Origin: Halococcus salsus
Lineage (GTDB): Archaea; Halobacteriota; Halobacteria; Halobacteriales; Halococcaceae
Reading direction: 5' to 3'
Assembly (NCBI RefSeq): GCF_009900715.1
Contig: NZ_JAAAJC010000002.1
Location: 186,001 to 250,000 of the forward strand
DNA length: 64,000 nt
A model generated the notes under the pieces. That model did not search any database, was not told where the DNA came from, and saw only the letters and a list, made by a program, of their open reading frames with translations. Below, one piece after another: positions 1 through 8,826 of the stretch. The translations under genes were made by a program, and so were the position numbers. Positions within the stretch are counted from its first letter, which is position 1. Each line of letters begins with the position of its first letter.

Positions 1-817
1 CCACTTGGTGGCCGTGGAGCGCCACACCGGGCGCGATGCGGTCGAGCTGGTGGCTGAAGAGGTGTTCGGCCCCGCTCGCGGGTCGCGAGGAGTCCGCGAT
101 CGACATCGCGACCCCCGAGGAGACGAGGGCCTTCACTACGACCCACGCGGACTCTTCGAGCCCCTTCTTTATCGAGTCGGCGTTGTCGACCAGCATCTCG
201 GCGGTCATTCGGCTCAGTGCGCCGGCGTACTCGGAGTACTCGACGTTCTGGAGCCGGTGGGCGAGCTGCCAGTCCCGAACGGCGGTGTAGTTCGAGATGA
301 TGTCGGCACAGCCCGCAGTAGTGAGCTCCCACGGCGCGTCGGCGATCACGCCCGTATCGGCGACCACGGCCAGCGGCGGCTCGGCGGCCACGCTGTGACG
401 GGTGTCACCCTCGGGGACCGAACCGCGACCGGAGACGATGCCGTCGTGGCTCGCCGCGGTCGGCACCGAGACGAACCCCAGTTCGAGGGTGTCGCTCGCC
501 ATCTTCGCGATGTCGATGGGTTTGCCGCCGCCGACGCCAACCAGAAATCCCGCGTCCTCCTCGCGGGCGGTCTCGACGACGCGCTCGACGGCGCTGAAGC
601 TCGCCTCCTCGACGACGACCGTCGCCGGCTCTGGACCACCCGCGGCGAACGACGCCGCGACGCGATCGGCGGCCACCTCACGAGCGGTCGGGGAGGTGAC
701 GAGGAGGGGCTGGCCACCGAGGTGGAGCTCGGCGATGGCGTCGGTGGTCTCGTCGAGGACGCCGTGGCCCACCACGACGTTTCGCGGCAGGCGGATCCAC
801 GTCGATTTGTCGAACAT
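1..817 (-). CDS. egsA: Glycerol-1-phosphate dehydrogenase, 3' end outside the window
   Basis: This enzyme reduces dihydroxyacetone phosphate to sn-glycerol-1-phosphate, the backbone of archaeal lipids. 272 codons are visible and the reading frame runs off the left edge; the family is about 350 residues, so roughly 80 are missing. The protein starts MFDKSTWIRLPRNVVVGHG. A nucleotide-binding stretch reads GVGGGKPIDIAK, and the metal/substrate region reads PTAASHDGIVSG, with further histidines in SHQLDRI and HGHQ near the visible end. The ATG at 817 lies about 27 bases after a TATA-like GTTATG on the minus strand (841-847), which fits leaderless initiation. It is the last gene of the left minus-strand block. 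The call rests on motif and length recognition. Confidence 0.93.
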   Translation of the reverse strand, partial: MFDKSTWIRLPRNVVVGHGVLDETTDAIAELHLGGQPLLVTSPTAREVAADRVAASFAAGGPEPATVVVEEASFSAVERVVETAREEDAGFLVGVGGGKPIDIAKMASDTLELGFVSVPTAASHDGIVSGRGSVPEGDTRHSVAAEPPLAVVADTGVIADAPWELTTAGCADIISNYTAVRDWQLAHRLQNVEYSEYAGALSRMTAEMLVDNADSIKKGLEESAWVVVKALVSSGVAMSIADSSRPASGAEHLFSHQLDRIAPGVALHGHQV

Positions 818-879
818 GTTCTCGGGTGTCCCCGGCGGCGCATAACGTTCCCGACCGCGAGCGCGGGAACCGGCCCCCG

Positions 880-1857
880 TCAGATCGTATCGAGGATGCC
901 CAACACCCGCTCCTCGGCGGCGCGGTCGGGACCGTTCTCGCGGCCGGTGCGCCCGGAGTCGCGGTGGTCCTCGACGGTCGCGGCGAGCGCCTCCTCGATC
1001 GGGGTCGCCGCCCACCCGAGCCCTGCGAGCTTCGCGGTCGAGAGCACGTGCGGGTAGTCGAGCTGGAGTGGGAAGTCCTCGGGCGCGAGGTCGGCGGCGG
1101 CGAGTTCGCGCTCGTTCGCGGTCACGACCTCGACCTCGGCCCCGAGCGCGTCGGCGACGAGTTCGATCCACTCTTCGAGGATCGGGAGCCGACGGTCGCC
1201 GACGTTGTAGGACTCACCTGGATCGCCGTCCTCGGCCACCCGCACCAGCGCGCTCGCCACGTCCTCGACGAAGACCATGTGCCGGAGGCTGTCACCGTCG
1301 CCGGGGACCACCACCCGGTCGTGGTTCGCGACGCGGTCGACCCAGTAATCGAACCGTTCGGTGTAGTCGTGAGGACCGTAGACCACGGGCGGGCGGACGC
1401 TCATCGCGTTCACACCCGCCTCGCCCGCGGCCGCAACCACACGGTCGATTTCGGCCTTTCGCGGGCCGTAGGTCGCCCACGAGTCGTCGGTCGCCTGCTC
1501 GTCGGTACACTCGTGGAGCGGCGTTTCGTCCTCGCGTTTGGGGATCGCGTTGGCCCCGTAGGCCGCGCCGCTCGATATCACGACGTAGGCGTTCACGTCG
1601 GCGAACACGTCGACCGCGCGGCGGACCTCGTCGGGATGATAGGCCACACAGTCGATCACGACGTCGGGGTCGGTCCGCTGGGCCGCGTCTTCGAGGGCTT
1701 CGGGGTCGGTCCGGTCGCCGACGACGTGCTCGACGGTCTCGAAGGGTATCTCGTGGTTCCCGCGGTTGAAGACGGTGACCTCGTAGTCGTGGCCGAGGAG
1801 TGCCGCGACGGTGTGACGGCCGATGAAGCGCGTACCGCCGATGACGAGTGCGTTCAC
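880..1857 (-). CDS. NAD-dependent epimerase/dehydratase (extended SDR)
   Basis: A 325-residue extended short-chain dehydrogenase/reductase. The N-terminus MNALVIGGTRFIGRHTVAAL carries the Rossmann motif GGTRFIG. The Ser and YxxxK active-site region is visible as VISSGAAYGA and later TYGPRKAE. Proteins of this type act on NDP-sugars or on RNA-bound or isoprenoid substrates, and the substrate cannot be read from the sequence. The reading frame extends to 1956, but the GTG at 1857 is preferred: the Rossmann strand begins there, and a TATA-like CGTTTTGC lies about 27 bases upstream on the minus strand (1882-1888). It is separated by 62 bases from egsA downstream and has its own promoter. Confidence 0.85.
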   Translation of the reverse strand: MNALVIGGTRFIGRHTVAALLGHDYEVTVFNRGNHEIPFETVEHVVGDRTDPEALEDAAQRTDPDVVIDCVAYHPDEVRRAVDVFADVNAYVVISSGAAYGANAIPKREDETPLHECTDEQATDDSWATYGPRKAEIDRVVAAAGEAGVNAMSVRPPVVYGPHDYTERFDYWVDRVANHDRVVVPGDGDSLRHMVFVEDVASALVRVAEDGDPGESYNVGDRRLPILEEWIELVADALGAEVEVVTANERELAAADLAPEDFPLQLDYPHVLSTAKLAGLGWAATPIEEALAATVEDHRDSGRTGRENGPDRAAEERVLGILDTI

Positions 1858-1912
1858 GGCTACATACGCACGGCGAAGCCGCAAAACGATGTCGAGCGGT
1901 GCGGGAGCGTTC

Positions 1913-2590
1913 TCACGACGTCGTCTGCCCGCGTTCGGTCGGGTTCTGCATCCCACCCTTGACCCCGCGATGGACCAGGTAGACGTTCACCGGGTAGGCC
2001 ACGAAGTAGCCCACCGAGAGCGAGAACGCGAGCCCCGTCCAGAAGAGCAGGGCTCCGATGTGGGCGTCCCCGGCGATCCAGATGTCGGTGCCGATGGCGG
2101 CGACCTCCATCACGGTGATGCTCGCGGTCTCGCTGTAGAACGAATCCGAGAGCGCCTCGCGGAAGCCGACGCCCTCCTGGAGCAACGGGCCGATGGTGAG
2201 CGCGAAGCCGAACAGGTAGGCGAGCGAGAACGTCACGGCCGCGGTGAGCGCCGTGCTGGAGACCGCGAACACGCCCGCCATCGTCACCACGCCGACCACT
2301 TCACCCGCCCCACACCCCGAGTAGCAGTGGGTGACCGACCGAAAGCCCTTCCGCCAGAGCGAGTCGCTCGCGATCTGCGACCGCCCGGCGTACCAGTAGG
2401 CCCCGAGCGCGATCGGCCCGGAGTAGAGCGTCGAGAGCCCCCACGCGAACTGCATCAGCGAGGCCGTCTCGGGGTTGTTGGTCCGGAGGTCCCACGCGAG
2501 AACGACGAGCGACGATGCAACGAGGACGACCCACACCGCGACCACGACCGGGTCGGTGAGAAGACCGGTGAGTGCCGTTTCGAGAGTCAC
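1913..2590 (-). CDS. DUF4396 membrane protein
   Basis: 225 residues with several hydrophobic segments (about residues 12-33, 45-66, 90-120, 125-145, 160-180 and 185-205), so a polytopic membrane protein. The FRSVTHCYSGCGAGEVVG segment, with its closely spaced His and Cys, matches the DUF4396 family, whose biochemical role is unknown; a metal-related role is possible for these residues but is inference. The C-terminus is short and cytosolic-looking (NPTERGQTTS). It lies 100 bases downstream of gltB on the same strand. Two identical 12-bp palindromes sit in that gap, suggesting independent control. Confidence 0.8.
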   Translation of the reverse strand: MTLETALTGLLTDPVVVAVWVVLVASSLVVLAWDLRTNNPETASLMQFAWGLSTLYSGPIALGAYWYAGRSQIASDSLWRKGFRSVTHCYSGCGAGEVVGVVTMAGVFAVSSTALTAAVTFSLAYLFGFALTIGPLLQEGVGFREALSDSFYSETASITVMEVAAIGTDIWIAGDAHIGALLFWTGLAFSLSVGYFVAYPVNVYLVHRGVKGGMQNPTERGQTTS

Positions 2591-2626
2591 GTCGGTCGAT
2601 AGGGGTTCGGGGTTTACCGGGATTCT

Positions 2627-2673
2627 GGTTTCGAAACCGAAGTTATTTCGATTCGGGATTTGGTTTCGAAACC
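2627..2673. promoter_or_regulatory. Pair of identical palindromes upstream of the DUF4396 gene
   Basis: The perfect palindrome GGTTTCGAAACC occurs at 2627-2638 and again at 2662-2673, with starts 35 bp apart, between the gltB stop and the DUF4396 start. They lie about 37-48 and 72-83 bases before the DUF4396 start codon at 2590, upstream of a weak TATA-like GGTAAACC on the minus strand. Two copies of one perfect palindrome in a 100-bp gap look like an operator or activator site. The protein that binds is unknown. Confidence 0.55.
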
Positions 2674-2690
2674 GTTCGGACGATCCGCCC

Positions 2691-5600
2691 TCAGTCCGCG
2701 CCGCCCTCGGCGACGCGCTGCTCGCCGCTCGCGGCGCTCGCCTGGGCCGGCGGTCGGGTTCTGACGTCGGCCTCCTCGCGCTCGGCGATGGCGTCGGCGT
2801 AGGCGTCGGGCATCACCTTCACGAACTGCGTCTTCACGTCCTCCCAGTCGTCGAGCACGGCCGCGCCACGCTCGGAGTCGGTGTAGGCGACGTGGTTCTC
2901 GACCAGCCGACGGAGCATCGCCTCGTCCTTCCGGTCGAGGTCGCGGCTCGTGCTCACCATGCCGTGGTTGACCTTCGCGTCGAACTCGTCGTCGGGGTCG
3001 AGGACGTAGGCCACCCCGCCGCTCATCCCGGCCGCGAAGTTCTTGCCCGTACTCCCGAGCACCGCGATGGCTCCACCGGTCATGTACTCACAGCCGTGGT
3101 CACCCACGGACTCCACCACGCCCGTCACGCCGGAGTTCCGAACCGCGAACCGCTCGCCCGCCTTGCCGTTGATGTAGGCCTCGCCCTCGGTCGCGCCGTA
3201 GAGCGCGACGTTACCGATCAGGCTGTTCTCGGCGGCCTCGTAGGCCGCGTCGGGCGGGGTTTCGAGCACGAGTTTGCCGCCCGAGAGCCCCTTGCCGACG
3301 TAGTCGTTCGCGGTCCCGGTGAGGTCCATCGTCACGCCCGAGGCGAGGAAGGCCCCGAAGCTCTGCCCGGCCGTGCCGTCGAAGCCCAGGCGGATGGTGT
3401 CCTCGCCGAGACCCGACCCACCGTGGGCCGTCGAGATACGGTTCGAGAGCAGCGCGCCGACCGCCCGGTCGACGTTCGAGATGTCGTAGTTCAACGAGAC
3501 GGGCTGGCCCGCCTCGATCGCTTCCTCCGCGTCGGCGACGATCTCGTGGTCCAGCTGCTCGTCGATCTCGTGGGTCTGTTCCCTGACCTTGGTTCGTTCG
3601 GTGCCGGGCTCGCCGTCGCTCCGGGGCTCGGCGAGCACCGCCGAGAGGTCGACCTTCCGCGCCTTCTCCTGGCTGACGTCCTCGCGCTGGGCGAGGAACG
3701 ACGGCCGGCCGACCATCTCCTCGACGGTGGTGAAGCCGAGCTCGGCCATCAGCTCGCGGAGCTCCTGGGCAATGAACGTCATGTAGTTGATGACGTGGTC
3801 GGGCTCGCCCGAGAAGCGCTCGCGGAGCTCCTCGCGCTGGGTCGCGACGCCCACGGGACAGGTGTTCTCGTGACACTGGCGGGCCATCACACAGCCCGAC
3901 GTCACGAGCGAGGCGGTCCCGAAGATGTACTCCTCCGCACCGAGCAGCGCCGCGACCGCGACGTCCCTTCCGGTCTTCAGACCGCCGTCGGTCGAGACGC
4001 GGATCCGGGAACGCAGGCGGGTCTCCCGCAGCATCTGGTTCGTCTCGGCGAGGCCGAGTTCCCACGGGACGCCCGCGTTCTTGATCGAGGTTCGCGGGCT
4101 CGCACCCGTCCCCCCGGAGTGACCCGAGATGTGGACCACGTCGGCGTTGGCCTTCGCGACCCCGGCCGCGATGGTGCCGATCCCCGCCTCCGAGACCAGT
4201 TTGACGTTGATGTCGGCCTCGGGGTTCGCGGCCTTCAGGTCGTGGATCAGCTGTTTCAGGTCCTCGATCGAGTAGATGTCGTGGAGCGGCGGCGGCGAGA
4301 TGAGTCCCACACCTGGAGTGGCGTGGCGGACGTGGGCGATCATCTCGTTGACCTTCTTGCCCGGGAGGTGGCCGCCCTCGCCCGGCTTGCTTCCCTGGGC
4401 CATCTTGATCTGGAGCTCGTCGGCCGAGGTGAGGTACTCGGAGGTGACCCCGAACCGACCCGACGCGACCTGTTTGACGTTACACTCCTTCTCGGTGCCG
4501 AACCGTTCGGGCGGTTCGCCGCCCTCGCCGGTGTTCGACTTCCCTCCCAACCTGTGCATCGCCACCGCGTTGTTCTCGTGCATCTCGGGCGAGAGACTCC
4601 CGAGGCTCATCGCGGCCGTCGAGAACCGTTTCACGATCTCAGTGACGGGTTCGACTTCGTCGATCGGGACCGACTCGCGGTCGGAGTCGAATTCGAGCAA
4701 GCCGCGGAGACTCTGGAGGCGTTCCTGCTGGTTGTTCATCAGCTCGGCGAACTCGCCGTACTGCTCGTAGTCGCCACGGCGGACGGCCTGCTGGAGCGCG
4801 CCCACGGTCTTGGGGTTCCACTCGTGGAAGATCCCGCCGGAGCGGTGTTCGTACTCGCCCTGGCGCTCGATCTGTGGGTCCGCCGAGAACGCGACGGCGT
4901 GGCGGTCCGCGAGGTCCTCCTCGACGTCCTCGATACCGATCCCGCCGGTTCGTGAGGGGGTTCCCTCGAAGTACTCCGCGACGAACGCCGAGTTCACCCC
5001 GACCGCCTCGAAGATCTGCGCGCCCTGGTAGCTTTGGACCGTGGAGATCCCCATCTTCGACATGGTCTTCAGGAGGCCGTCTTCGAGCGCCTCGATGTAG
5101 GCCCCGATCGCGGCGTCGAGCTCCGCACCGTCGCCACCCGCGGTGAGGTCCGCGATGGTCTGGTAGGCGAGGTAGGGGTTGATCGCGCCCGCGCCGTAGC
5201 CCACGAGCGTCGCGATGTGGTGGACGGCTCTAGGGTCGGCCGACTCGACAACGAGCCCCGCTCGATTTCGGAGCCCGTTGCGCACGAGGTGGTGGTGGAC
5301 CGCGGCGGTCGCGAGCAGGCTCGGGATCGGCTTCCGGGACTCGCTCGCCGCACGGTCCGAGAGCACCACGATGTCGTGGTCGTCGGCGGCGACGCTGGCG
5401 TCCTCGCGCACCCGTTCGACCGCGGTTTCGAGGTCGCCGTCGGCCTCGTAGGTGATGTCGACGGTCGCTGACGTCAGCCCGTTGGCGTCGCCGTTCATCG
5501 ACTTGATCGCCTCGGTCTGGGCGTCGGTGAGGATCGGCGAGTCGGAGACCAGCTGGCGAGCGTGCTCGCGGGTCTCGCCGAGGAGGTTGTGCTGGTTGCC

Positions 5601-7250
5601 GAGCCGGGTTTCGAGCGAGGTCACCAGCTCCTCGCGGATGTAGTCCAGCGGCGGGTTGGTGACCTGGGCGAACAGCTGTCGGAAGTAGGTGAACAGCGGG
5701 CGGTTGAACTGCGAGAGCACCGAGAGCGGCGTGTCGTCGCCCATCGACCCGACGGGGTCCTTGCCCTTGGTCGCCATCGGTTCGAGCAGGTTGTCGAGTT
5801 CGTCGTAGGTGTAGCCGTAGAGCGCCTGGTGGGAGCGGAGGTCGTCGACCGCCTCCTCGGTGTCGCGTGCGGCGTGTTCGTGGGCCGCCTCGCCGGCGAG
5901 GTCGTCGAGGTGGACCTGCTCCTCGCCGACCCACTCGGCGTACTTCTCGTCGGTGAGGCTCTCGAAGGCCTCCTCGTCGGGCACGACCCGGCCCGCTTCC
6001 GGGTCGGCGACGAAGAGCTGCCCGGGTTCGAGCCGGCCGCGCTCTTCGATTTCGGACGGGTCGAGGTCGAGCGCGCCGGCCTCCGAAGCCATCACCAGTC
6101 GGTTGTCGGTGGTGATGTCGTACCGGCAGGGCCGGAACCCGTTCCGGTCGAGCACCGCGCCGACGCGTTCGCCGTCGGTGGCCGCGACGAGGGCGGGACC
6201 GTCCCAGGGCTCCGAGAGCGAGGCGTGGTAGTCGTAGAACGCCCGCCGCTCGTCGCTCATCTGGTGTTCCTCGCCGCGGAACGCCTCGGGGATCAGGAGG
6301 CGGAGCGCGTGAGGCAGGTCCCGCCCGCCCTGGAGGAGGAGTTCGAGCGCGTTGTCGACGCTCGCGGTGTCCGATTGCTCGGGGTCGGCGATCACGGGTC
6401 GGACGGCGTCGATGTCGAACTCGTCGGTTCGGATGTCGTTCTCACGTGCCCGCATCCAGTTGACGTTGCCCTGGATGGTGTTGATCTCGCCGTTGTGGAT
6501 CACGTTCCGGTAGGGGTGGGCGAGATGCCACGCGCCGAGGGTGTTGGTCGAGAAACGAGCGTGGACCAGCACGAACGTCGAGCGTACCCGCGCGTCGGTG
6601 AGGTCGGGGTAGTAGTCGGCGATCTGGTCGCCCTTCAGGAGCCCCTTGTAGACCAGCGTCTGCCGGTCGAGCGAACAGATGTAGAACCGCTCCTCGCCGT
6701 CGGGCTCGCGCTCGGCGACCGCCTGTTCGACCGCCCGCCGGGCGACGTAGAGCCGGTGGTCGAACGCCTCGGTTCCGATGTCGTCGTCCGGGACGACGAA
6801 CGCCTGGGCGGAATCGGGCTCGGCGTCGAGCGCGGTCTTGCCGAGGTCCGCGTTGTCGGTCGGGACGTCGCGCCAGTGCCGCACTGAAAGACCGTGGTCG
6901 GCGAGCCGGTCCTCGAAGAGTTCCTGTAACGTCCGGCGGGCCGCGTCGTCGCGCGGGAAGAAGACCGAACCGACGGCGTAGGTCTCGGGGAGGTCGACGT
7001 CGAGTTCGTCGGCGAAGAAGTCGTGGGGCGTCTGGAGCATGATCCCCGCGCCGTCGCCGGTGTTCTCCTCCGCACCGGTCGTGCCACGGTGTTCGAGGTT
7101 CGCGAGGAGGTCGAGACTGTCGGCGACGACCGAGTGGTCACAGCCGCCATCGAGATCCATCACGACGCCAACACCGCAGTTCGACCGCGCCCCGGAGGGG
7201 TCGACGAGCGTCGCCGCCGACTCCTCTCCGGAGGGGTGATGAGTAGCCAT
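2691..7250 (-). CDS. gltB: Glutamate synthase large subunit (GOGAT)
   Basis: A 1519-residue glutamate synthase, full length. It transfers the amide nitrogen of glutamine to 2-oxoglutarate. The mature N-terminal nucleophile is Cys25 in NCGVGVVMDL, preceded by a 24-residue propeptide as in other Ntn glutaminases. The FMN-binding synthase domain includes GSKPGEGGHLPGKK and the loop HISGHSGGTGASP. The 3Fe-4S ligands are in CVMARQCHENTCPVG (C-x5-C-x4-C). The C-terminal beta-helix domain has repeated glycine motifs such as YMTGGAIAVLG. No small subunit (gltD) lies within the window, so ferredoxin is the likely electron donor; this is inference. The start ATG at 7250 sits 27 bases after a TATA-like CTTATT. 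Confidence 0.97.
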   Translation of the reverse strand: MATHHPSGEESAATLVDPSGARSNCGVGVVMDLDGGCDHSVVADSLDLLANLEHRGTTGAEENTGDGAGIMLQTPHDFFADELDVDLPETYAVGSVFFPRDDAARRTLQELFEDRLADHGLSVRHWRDVPTDNADLGKTALDAEPDSAQAFVVPDDDIGTEAFDHRLYVARRAVEQAVAEREPDGEERFYICSLDRQTLVYKGLLKGDQIADYYPDLTDARVRSTFVLVHARFSTNTLGAWHLAHPYRNVIHNGEINTIQGNVNWMRARENDIRTDEFDIDAVRPVIADPEQSDTASVDNALELLLQGGRDLPHALRLLIPEAFRGEEHQMSDERRAFYDYHASLSEPWDGPALVAATDGERVGAVLDRNGFRPCRYDITTDNRLVMASEAGALDLDPSEIEERGRLEPGQLFVADPEAGRVVPDEEAFESLTDEKYAEWVGEEQVHLDDLAGEAAHEHAARDTEEAVDDLRSHQALYGYTYDELDNLLEPMATKGKDPVGSMGDDTPLSVLSQFNRPLFTYFRQLFAQVTNPPLDYIREELVTSLETRLGNQHNLLGETREHARQLVSDSPILTDAQTEAIKSMNGDANGLTSATVDITYEADGDLETAVERVREDASVAADDHDIVVLSDRAASESRKPIPSLLATAAVHHHLVRNGLRNRAGLVVESADPRAVHHIATLVGYGAGAINPYLAYQTIADLTAGGDGAELDAAIGAYIEALEDGLLKTMSKMGISTVQSYQGAQIFEAVGVNSAFVAEYFEGTPSRTGGIGIEDVEEDLADRHAVAFSADPQIERQGEYEHRSGGIFHEWNPKTVGALQQAVRRGDYEQYGEFAELMNNQQERLQSLRGLLEFDSDRESVPIDEVEPVTEIVKRFSTAAMSLGSLSPEMHENNAVAMHRLGGKSNTGEGGEPPERFGTEKECNVKQVASGRFGVTSEYLTSADELQIKMAQGSKPGEGGHLPGKKVNEMIAHVRHATPGVGLISPPPLHDIYSIEDLKQLIHDLKAANPEADINVKLVSEAGIGTIAAGVAKANADVVHISGHSGGTGASPRTSIKNAGVPWELGLAETNQMLRETRLRSRIRVSTDGGLKTGRDVAVAALLGAEEYIFGTASLVTSGCVMARQCHENTCPVGVATQREELRERFSGEPDHVINYMTFIAQELRELMAELGFTTVEEMVGRPSFLAQREDVSQEKARKVDLSAVLAEPRSDGEPGTERTKVREQTHEIDEQLDHEIVADAEEAIEAGQPVSLNYDISNVDRAVGALLSNRISTAHGGSGLGEDTIRLGFDGTAGQSFGAFLASGVTMDLTGTANDYVGKGLSGGKLVLETPPDAAYEAAENSLIGNVALYGATEGEAYINGKAGERFAVRNSGVTGVVESVGDHGCEYMTGGAIAVLGSTGKNFAAGMSGGVAYVLDPDDEFDAKVNHGMVSTSRDLDRKDEAMLRRLVENHVAYTDSERGAAVLDDWEDVKTQFVKVMPDAYADAIAEREEADVRTRPPAQASAASGEQRVAEGGAD

Positions 7251-7273
7251 ATGTCACCGGATACCGTGGTGTC

Positions 7274-7281
7274 CAATAAGA
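7274..7281 (-). promoter_or_regulatory. TATA box of gltB
   Basis: On the minus strand this reads CTTATTGG, about 27 bases before the gltB ATG. It fits the leaderless promoter layout seen across the window. Confidence 0.5.
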
Positions 7282-7365
7282 GGTTGTCCCTGAAAGCATA
7301 AGTGTCTGTTAATACCATACATATGCATCGGAGCCGCTCGAAGGGTCCGCGGATCCGGGGCCGGT

Positions 7366-8826
7366 TCAGTAGGATTTGGCGAAGTAGGCCGTCTCGGTGG
7401 CCTCGTCGCCACAGATCGCACAGGTCTCCTGGATCGGGTCCTCGTCGCGGTCGAGGGGCACCATCACGATCTCGGCGGCGATCTGGTCCTTGATCTCGGT
7501 CTCGCAGGCCTCGTCGCCACACCACCCGGTTTTGACGTAGCCGCCGTGCTGGCCGATGGTTCCCAACAACTCGTTGCGGCTCTCGGCTTCGCGGACGTTC
7601 TCCTCTAGGTGCTCCTCGGCGGCGGCGTAGAGCTTCGCGAAGACGGTGTCGAGGTGCTCCTCGACGGTGCTCGCGATCCCGTCCCGTGACTCGACCACGG
7701 ACTCGCCGTCGGGGCGGTGGACCAGCGTGGCCTCGCCGTCCTCGACTTCGTGGGGGCCGACCTCGATCCGGAGGGGGACCCCGTAGAGCTCCCACTCGTT
7801 GAACTTGAAGCCGGGGTTGCGCTCGTCGCGGTCGTCGAGTTCGACCCGCAGACCGGCCTCGTCGAGTTCGGCCGCGAGGTCGGCAGCGTAGTCGAGCACT
7901 TCTTCCTGAGTGTCCTCCTGCCAGATCGGCACCACGACGACCTGTTCGGGGGCGAGCGCAGGTGGGAGCACGAGCCCCTGGTCGTCGGAGTGGGTCATCA
8001 CCATCCCGCCGAGCGCGCGCCACGACAGCCCCCACGAGGTGGTGTGGGCGACGTGTTCGTTCTCGTCGCGGTCGACGTAGGTCATGTCGAACGCCTCCGC
8101 GAACCCGTCGCCGAGGTAGTGGCTGGTGGCGGCCTGGAGCGCCCGGCCGTCGGGCATGAGGGGCTGGATGGCCGCCGTGGTGTGTGCGCCGGGGAACTTG
8201 TCGTGTTCGGGTTTGCGGCCCTCCAGCACGGGCATCGCGAGCACCTCCTCGTGGAGCTGGCGGTACTGTTCGAGCCGGCGCATCGTCTCCTCCCACGCCG
8301 CCTCGCCGTCCTGGTGGGCGGTGTGACCCTCCTGCCAGAGGAACTCCTTCGTGCGGAAGAACGGCTTCGTGTCGGTGGCCTCCCAGCGCACCACCGAACA
8401 CCACTGGTTCACCCGCATCGGGAGGTCGCGGTGGCTCCGGATCCACTGGCTCATGAAGGGCGTGATGATCGACTCGCTGGTGGGACGCACGGCGAGCCGT
8501 TCGTCGAGCTCCTCGTTGCCCGCCTCGGTGACCCACGCCACCTCGGGGTCGAAGCCCTCCACGATGTCCTTCTCACGTTCGAGGTATCTCTCGGGGATGA
8601 ACATCGGGAAGTAGGCGTTCTTGACGCCGGTGTCCTTGAACCAGCCGTCGAGATGGTCCTGGATGCCCTCCCAGAGGGCGTAGCCGCGGGGTCGGGTGAC
8701 GATGAACCCGCCCATCGGGGCGTAGTCCGCGAGCTTCGCTTTCTTGACGACCTCGGCGAACCACTCGCCGGTCGCGTACTCCTTCGATTCCGTGATACCG
8801 AGTTCCTGTGATTCCGGTTCGCTCAT
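7366..8826 (-). CDS. proS: Prolyl-tRNA synthetase
   Basis: 486 residues, the normal length for the archaeal/eukaryotic-type enzyme that charges tRNA-Pro. Class II motif 2 is seen as VRWEATDTKPFFRTKEFLWQ, and the proline-specific loop region has HTTSWGLSWR. The C-terminal zinc-binding extension has cysteines in GWCGDEACE and ETCAICG, and the chain ends in the characteristic tyrosine (FAKSY). The reading frame continues to 9021, but the upstream part is low-quality sequence. The ATG at 8826 begins MSEPESQELG, and a TATA-like GTTTAACC lies about 27 bases before it. It is transcribed toward gltB but has its own promoter. Confidence 0.97.
   Translation of the reverse strand: MSEPESQELGITESKEYATGEWFAEVVKKAKLADYAPMGGFIVTRPRGYALWEGIQDHLDGWFKDTGVKNAYFPMFIPERYLEREKDIVEGFDPEVAWVTEAGNEELDERLAVRPTSESIITPFMSQWIRSHRDLPMRVNQWCSVVRWEATDTKPFFRTKEFLWQEGHTAHQDGEAAWEETMRRLEQYRQLHEEVLAMPVLEGRKPEHDKFPGAHTTAAIQPLMPDGRALQAATSHYLGDGFAEAFDMTYVDRDENEHVAHTTSWGLSWRALGGMVMTHSDDQGLVLPPALAPEQVVVVPIWQEDTQEEVLDYAADLAAELDEAGLRVELDDRDERNPGFKFNEWELYGVPLRIEVGPHEVEDGEATLVHRPDGESVVESRDGIASTVEEHLDTVFAKLYAAAEEHLEENVREAESRNELLGTIGQHGGYVKTGWCGDEACETEIKDQIAAEIVMVPLDRDEDPIQETCAICGDEATETAYFAKSY

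Noticed and set aside
346-843. Arg/Ser-rich open frame on the minus strand inside egsA
   Set aside because: It is the out-of-frame reading of the real egsA gene; composition is that of a high-GC shadow frame.
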